This document shows, in pieces, positions 58,450 to 64,000 of a stretch of DNA of 64,000 bases (within the stretch, counting starts at the first letter, position 1; every line of letters starts with the position of its first letter). Under the pieces are notes generated by a model, which was not told the DNA's origin, did no database searches, and was given only the letters and a program-made list of their open reading frames with translations. The stretch comes from Mucor racemosus (lineage: Eukaryota > Mucoromycota > Mucoromycetes > Mucorales > Mucoraceae): positions 248,001-312,000 of the forward strand of contig JAPEHQ010000018.1 of assembly GCA_027405735.1 (NCBI GenBank). Direction: 5' to 3'. Both the position numbers and the translations under genes were made by a program.

Positions 58450-59707
58450 ATGGCAGCAGGTTCAACCGATGATGAACTTGAAATACCCTATTACGAAATA
58501 CCGCCAACTTATGAAGAATTTTTAAAGAACCATCTCATTCCTAACAAACCTTGTATAATTGGAGCTTGTTTTACTCGTGATTGGAAAGCAAACAAAGAAT
58601 GGATTGTTCCCGTCGTCCACGATAATGAGCAAGAGCCTAAATATAAACCCAATTATATGCATTTACGTAAACAATACGGCACTGCTCAAGGTCAGGTTGC
58701 TCGATGCAATAAGCGGCATTTTACGGATCAAGAACGCACCGAAATGTCATTTGCAGATTTTTGTACGCAATGGGAAAAGGATGATGGAAAACCTTCGCTT
58801 GATTATCTTAAAGATTTGCATCTACAAAAAACTTTTCCTGATGATAATTTTTACACTGTGCCTAGTTTGTTCGAAGGTTTGTTTGTATACACATGCAACA
58901 TTTTCAAGGAGCAAAAGAAATTAAAGCTTGTATAAATTAGATGACTGGCTTAATGAGTACTGGTTGCAGCAAAAAGGAGACGACGATTACAGATTTGCAT
59001 ATTTAGGAGGCCATACAACATTTACACCACTCCATGCTGATGTATATAGATCTTTTTCTTGGTCTAGCAACATTTGTGGTATAAAAAAGTGGACCATATT
59101 TCCACCTGGACAAGAAGACTTATACAAAGATAAATTTAGTAACTCGGTATATGACATACGTGATGTGGATTTGGCACAATTTACAAAGTTTGATCGAGTT
59201 AAAAAGGTTGTAATTTACCAAAAAGATGGCGAAACTGTGTTTGTCCCCTCCAATTGGTTTCATCAAGTAGAGAATATAGGCGCTGCTATATCTATCAACC
59301 ACAACTGGATTAATGCAAGTAATATCATGTTGACATACGAGTCTTTACGAAAGGATTGGAATGATTGTAAACATGCTATTGAGGATTTAGAAGATACTAT
59401 GCCGCCTGTGGAATTCTTGCAGGAATGTCAAAATTTGCTATTGGTGCATAGCGGTTGGGATTGGCGTATATTTTTGAATATGGTCGCTCATATAGTTGCA
59501 AATAGAATTGAAGTGCCAAATATACCTATAAATCAACCTGATTTGGGATGGCAAATGGATCGTATAGAAGAGGTTTTGAAGCAATGGGAGATAGATGAGC
59601 CTCGCTTATTAGAGTATTTTAAAAACAGCGATTTATTTGATACCTATTTGCAACTTAAGTCAAACATAACAATCATTAAAAGCAATAACGACAGCAAGCA
59701 TCAGTAA
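58450..59707 (+). CDS. JMJD4-like JmjC 2-oxoglutarate/Fe(II) hydroxylase
   Basis: Two exons, 58450-58876 and 58941-59707, 397 residues. Sequence and order match JMJD4: the start has IPPTYEEFLKNHLIPNKPCI, then LDYLKDLHLQKTFPDDNFYT, and the JmjC core begins after the intron with DDWLNEYW. Iron ligands are H174 and D176 (PLHADVYRSFSWSSNICG) and H250 in PSNWFHQVEN; SINHNW follows. Human JMJD4 hydroxylates a lysine in release factor eRF1 and supports translation termination. By homology the same role is inferred, not shown. I chose ATG 58450 over 58312 and 58375 because the conserved part starts soon after it. The exon 1 donor is GTTTGT. Confidence 0.87.
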
Positions 59708-60689
59708 AATTAATAATAAAATTCATTCATTCAGTCAGTCAGTCAATTGGTTGAAGTTACCCTTTCTTCTTATTTTTTGATACCTTATTGATCCTTTTAA
59801 ATCAACATCCCATTTGATGTACAATATTACATATTGTGCGGTCAAAACCCCTAATATATATGTATATTTCCAATGCATTTGTCATAACCATTACAAAAAC
59901 CATAAAATCAAAATTATGTCAGATTATTTCATATATAGCCATTTTGTGTAAATAATCTCGATTTTATAAATCTCTGCAGAGTATTTTGTAGTATTAAATG
60001 TGTAAAATACGGAATGTAAACTATCAGACACTTCATGCATATTAATAATAATGGTAAGTATTATCACTACCATTATTTACAATTGCGGTCTTCGTCATAA
60101 TCTCACATAATGGCGAAAAATGATGCAGAAATTCCTATACATAATCACAGATATTTTTTACCAACCATGAAAATTCTTAAAGTAATAACATGTCGCATTA
60201 ATATTAACCGTATCAAAGCTTCTAGTACTCCTAATATCTATAAACATAGCATTTGCAAGATGGTATATCGTTTTAATTGATCAGAAAGACAACATCGAGT
60301 CTTTTGTGTGTTGTATTTTTTAACATTACAATATGCGCCTGATATCTAGTATTTATTCGCAATATTTTTCTTGATTCTAGTAACCGTATTACGTCCATAA
60401 TCACCTGATTTTGCTTTGATTATATCATCTACAGTATACAGTCTTGCGATAATAATTTTACTTTTCATGTGACACACAGCTTAAAAGAACTGAAAAAAGC
60501 GCATACAATTTACTTTAGCACGTTGAAAAGTAAACGATTGAAGCCAAATATTGAATTATTAGCAACACACTACTCTTATATGCCATATTTTCTTCAAAAA
60601 TTGGAACTCTTTTAGATCAATATTTATTAAATATGAGCAATTTTCCAGTTGTTTCATTGTTTTAACGTGTCGCGGACAGATTTTTTGCT
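59708..60689. other. AT-rich spacer with no gene seen
   Basis: Nothing recognised apart from short AT-rich frames. Confidence 0.45.
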
Positions 60690-63045
60690 GTAAATTTATA
60701 CATGCTCACTCAAAAACGGCTGTTTACTAATGAAATTTAAATATGTTATTTGTCAATTTACTGTGCATTTAGGACAATTTCAAAATTCAATTTCGAATTA
60801 CAGATTGATTTTATAGGATAGTTCAAAGAATATCTGAAATATATTCCACTACTACTGCCGACCTGTGCTGCACAAGCTGATTTCGTTGTGCCCAGATGGG
60901 CTGCACACGAGCACAACGCTAAGCCTGTATGTGCAGAATTATAGATTCTGTCCATGTGCATAACATTAATCCCATGTGTGCATAATAGTATATTTGCCCA
61001 TAAGCATATTATTATCCCTGTTTGTGCATAATAATAAAATCTGACCATGAGCATAATGAGCTGATCGTATGGGCACAAATTGGTTTGCACATGAACATCG
61101 TGCCGTTCTCAAAATTCCATTCCATTTTTTACTGGAATGAGTTTTTATATTGCATTTGCTTTGATTAATATAGATTATAGATAATACAATTCAATATGTT
61201 GTTGATGTAGAGCAGTACATGCAAGAGCCAATATATTTACACTTATTATCTTCATTTGTAAATATATTTATAGCTATAATGTTTCCAGCAACAATAGTTT
61301 TTGCTCGAGCATAAACTTAAATAACACTTACTGCTTACATTTATATGCAAGCCAAATCTAAGATTATAGATGTTACTTTATCACTCATAAAATTTAAACA
61401 AGTTAACCTTGTTTAGACTTACTATTTTAGTTTACGATTGTCAGCTGTAAAAAGATCTGTTTTCAAGTAGTATACAGTATACAGTAGCTACAATCAAAAC
61501 TATGGTTATAACACGACAAAACATTAGATTATTCTTTTTTTTTGTTTCTATATCATTTGAAATGTTATCACTTTTCTGGAAAATTTCGTGGGTTTGTAAC
61601 TAGTTCTACCTTTTTATTGGTTAGATATAAATATCATTGCCTTCGATTTGTTCTGGTAATCAAGAAATACGTCCAACAATACAGTAGTAAATAATGGTAT
61701 TTGATCTTAAAATGCGGTTGAATGAAAATATCAGTCTCTAACATAACGACTGCTACCTATATTAAAAACATTAGTCCCTTATGTTAGCATGCGTATTCAG
61801 ATAAAAGAAACGAATACCAGCTTGATAGTCTAATATGTCTTATCAAACGGTGAATATACCCTTAGAATATGGAAATAAAAAGAGAGAAACAACACACGTC
61901 AGAAAAGGATTTTCAAGGCTTTACATTATTTAGCGCATTTAGAACCCTGCTAAATTGTATATTTCAGCCAATGTAAAAGCAGCATTACAGCGCATGAATT
62001 ATAAACTAAATAAAATAGGCAATATCTGTTACTACAGAAACATGCATTTTTCTACCAGAAAAACCGTCTATCATATCATACATTCACTAAAAAATTGCAA
62101 AAGCGAGCCTTTAGAGCGGCGCCGTAATTGAGCATAGCAAGACAGCAAGATTGAACGGCTAAGTCTCTTATATTATGGTATATCAGTTTTAAATAAAAAA
62201 GCATTTTTTTAACTTTTCTTATATTTAACCATGTACGGTCTGAAAATTCAGTTTTTGTAGCGGACATTTTCGGGGCTCCTTTTATCCTTACCAACACTAA
62301 TGATTTTGATCAAAAAACAGAAAAATCAAATTTTGATACCAAAATCAACGTTTAAATATATTACATTATGAGAGGAAATTGTAGCCATAGCTAACGCAGA
62401 TTTTATGAAAGCTTAATATTAAATGTTAAGTAATGAAACTTTGTACTTTTGGCCCAAAAACGGTTTTTTGGTTAAAGGATTTTCATTTAATATTTTGCAA
62501 TAAAAATGTTTGTTATTTTTTATTGAGCAAATAGAGCGCTAAATTCTGCATATGTGTATATTTTTTGTTTTTATAATTGGTATTATAATTAACTCTAGAT
62601 TTGCAAAATTAGAAAAAAAAAATTAAAAAATGTCAAAATTGATGATCTGGACAAGAATAATTTTCGAAATTAATATCCGCTTATAAGCCTTGTAAGTCTT
62701 AAAAATAAGAGATTTTATAATACTTGAGAAATTTTTCAAAAATTTATGATGCTGTATCCACTTGATTCAAGCTTATTGTTGTAAATATTTATATATGTCA
62801 ATATTGTGTGGTAGTTTATTTGATGATGGTATAGTCTTACTCTATAATTATTGCATTAGAGGCAATTTACATTGAGTTTTAGTTTTATCTGTCCAATGTC
62901 CAATATCATCAACATAAACATGGCCATCATCACTGGGACCTATTGTCGCCTTTTACCCTCTTTGTCCCAAGCCAATTTATTCAAATATTTACCAGAACCA
63001 ACTTAAGTATTTACAAATGGTTCCTCGGTATCTGCATTCAAATCA
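60690..63045 (+). repeat. Composite repeat R4, copy 2 (uninterrupted)
   Basis: Collinear with the three blocks of copy 1, without the two large insertions. It contains the CATAA motif array (60848-61110), an uninterrupted R3 unit (62040-62790) and a dynein exon remnant. About 85 bp present in copy 1 (34766-34850) are missing here, between short GCACA repeats. Confidence 0.75.
62040..62790 (+). repeat. Dispersed repeat R3, copy C
   Basis: Uninterrupted R3 within R4 copy 2, again showing the unoccupied GATTTTGATCAAAAAACAG target at about 62301-62319. Confidence 0.75.
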
Positions 63046-63048
63046 GAT
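62890..63048 (-). pseudogene. Dynein intermediate chain-like exon remnant (R4 copy 2)
   Basis: The minus-strand translation gives DLNADTEEPFVNT, then the same TAA as in copy 1, then VGSGKYLNKLAWDKEGKR and further frame loss. It is truncated at the upstream side compared with 38018-38250, ending where repeat R5 starts. Confidence 0.58.
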
Positions 63049-63059
63049 TGCAGTAAATA

Positions 63060-63215
63060 ACAAAGTTGTTTACTAAAATAAAAAAATAAAAAAATAAAAG
63101 CAGTAGAAATACAATTATAATCAGCTAAAGTTTTTATTACAAAAGATTTCTGAAGATTTAAAATAATTGAAAAAGTATGAAGGTGTTTATAGCGATTTGG
63201 AGAACTTGGATACCA
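63060..63215 (+). repeat. Repeat R5, partner of 41330-41455
   Basis: GTAGAAATACAATTATAATC and AATAATTGAAAAAGTATGA are the inverted counterparts of the blocks at 41330-41455. A short AAAAATAA-rich run precedes it. Confidence 0.7.
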
Positions 63216-63454
63216 TCAGACTTGAATGGTTGTATATTTAGTAATCTTCTAGTTTTGAGTACATTGTTATTGATTCAATATTTTAAGGGGTAAATCATGT
63301 AGAGCATTGACCATAAGGGATTGATGTCAAGTATGACAATATCGACCTTTTGGGAAATAGTTGTTTTGTTTATTATTGTTATATCTATTTTATGTAACCT
63401 TGAATTAAGGGGCAATTTTTTATATGCTTGAATCTTATTTATACTGATAGTGCA

Positions 63455-63640
63455 ACTTCAATATAGGTGAGTAGTTGACTAAATTGATATTTTTGTTATT
63501 ATTATTATTGATTTGGATAGAATCCTGTTTTGATATATATGTCATTTGTGTAATTGATTGCGCCGTGATCAACGATGCTATCATCTACACGACATGTATG
63601 GTTCAAAGAGGTATTTCATATTTTTAGCATGCGTTTGTTA
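63455..63640 (-). repeat. Repeat R6, inverted partner of 34550-34725
   Basis: GATAGTGCAACTTCAATATA and GCGCCGTGATCAACGATGCT-type blocks are the reverse complement of 34580-34720. The partner lies in the first insertion within R4 copy 1. Confidence 0.65.
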
Positions 63641-63889
63641 TTGTGTTCAATTGAAGCGTTTGTTTATTAATGTCGTTTATATTTCAAGTGGAATCATATT
63701 TTATGAGCGTCACTTGTTGGAAATTAGGTTATTTTATTATTATCAAGCGTTTTTAGTATGTAATTCCACTGCAATGGAGAAGATAGGCTTTATTACTAGA
63801 AAAACGTATAACTAATGGTAAAAGAAAGAACCAAGAGCTTCTAGGTCTTGGTTTAAAAGACTATTTATAAGAATTACGTTTCAATTTGA

Positions 63890-64000
63890 GTGTCGTATAT
63901 TTTCAGGTTTGATAAATAATACTTAAAAAATAATATAATTAAAAGAGGATGAGTAATCGATCAGCTCTTCAACTGTATAATAAAAAAGAAGATATCTTTT
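63890..64000 (+). repeat. Partner of the sequence flanking the gag fragment (40540-40650), runs off the window
   Basis: TCGTATATTTTCAGG, then AATACTTAAAAAATAAT, then CAGCTCTTCAACTGTATAA resemble 40545-40640 in the same orientation. The element continues past the window end. Confidence 0.6.

Noticed and set aside
60758..61090. 110-codon minus-strand ORF
   Set aside because: It translates the CATAA motif array of R4; the repetitive Cys/Ala/Leu composition is an artefact of the repeat.

Overview
The window looks like a piece of an AT-rich, early-diverging fungal genome, most likely Mucoromycota (Mucor/Rhizopus relatives). The reasons are short GT-AG introns of 50-94 bp in almost every gene, fungal nuclear gene content (RPL32, Ada1, Snf5/Sfh1, Rlm1-type MADS box, a small complex I subunit), long AT-rich spacers, and several LINE and Ty3 elements. 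No sequence search was run, so the taxon is inferred. All splice sites were placed by eye from frame continuity and family conservation.

Region by region. (1) 1-13.1 kb is repeat territory: the 3' end of an unknown gene, a diverged non-coding repeat family (called R2 here), a pogo-like MITE, and a nest in which one R2 copy was hit by a solo LTR and by a Ty3 element with unusually short 102-bp LTRs. (2) 13.1-18.9 kb holds three minus-strand genes: a Ser/Thr kinase, a membrane RING-H2 ubiquitin ligase and a YeiH-type transporter. (3) 20.1-28.1 kb holds a broken LINE tail and then a near-intact two-ORF LINE, with target-site duplication, inside another repeat (R3). (4) 29.1-32.4 kb holds a CRAL-TRIO protein and SAGA subunit Ada1, convergent with 35 bp between stop codons. 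(5) 32.4-43 kb is gene-poor: a large composite repeat (R4) carrying a dead dynein-intermediate-chain exon, LTR-like relics and a gag fragment. (6) 43-59.7 kb is the gene-dense core: cyclophilin, RPL32, an NDUFB2-like complex I subunit, Sfh1/Snf5, a DEAH helicase, an Abraxas-like MPN protein, a MEF2/Rlm1 MADS-box factor, a SpoU rRNA methyltransferase and a JMJD4-like hydroxylase. (7) 60.7-64 kb is a second copy of R4 with the same dead dynein exon.

The genes do not form one pathway. Loose themes are ribosome and translation (RPL32, the rRNA methyltransferase, a helicase related to ribosome-biogenesis helicases, JMJD4, whose human relative modifies eRF1) and chromatin/transcription (Ada1, Sfh1/Snf5, MADS).

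The most interesting signals are the repeat that carries a flanked dynein exon with a stop codon shared by both copies, the nested transposon histories with readable target-site duplications, the bacterial-type YeiH gene, and a telomere-type repeat inside a MADS-box intron. I did not find a defence system, CRISPR array, biosynthetic cluster, or rRNA or tRNA gene.
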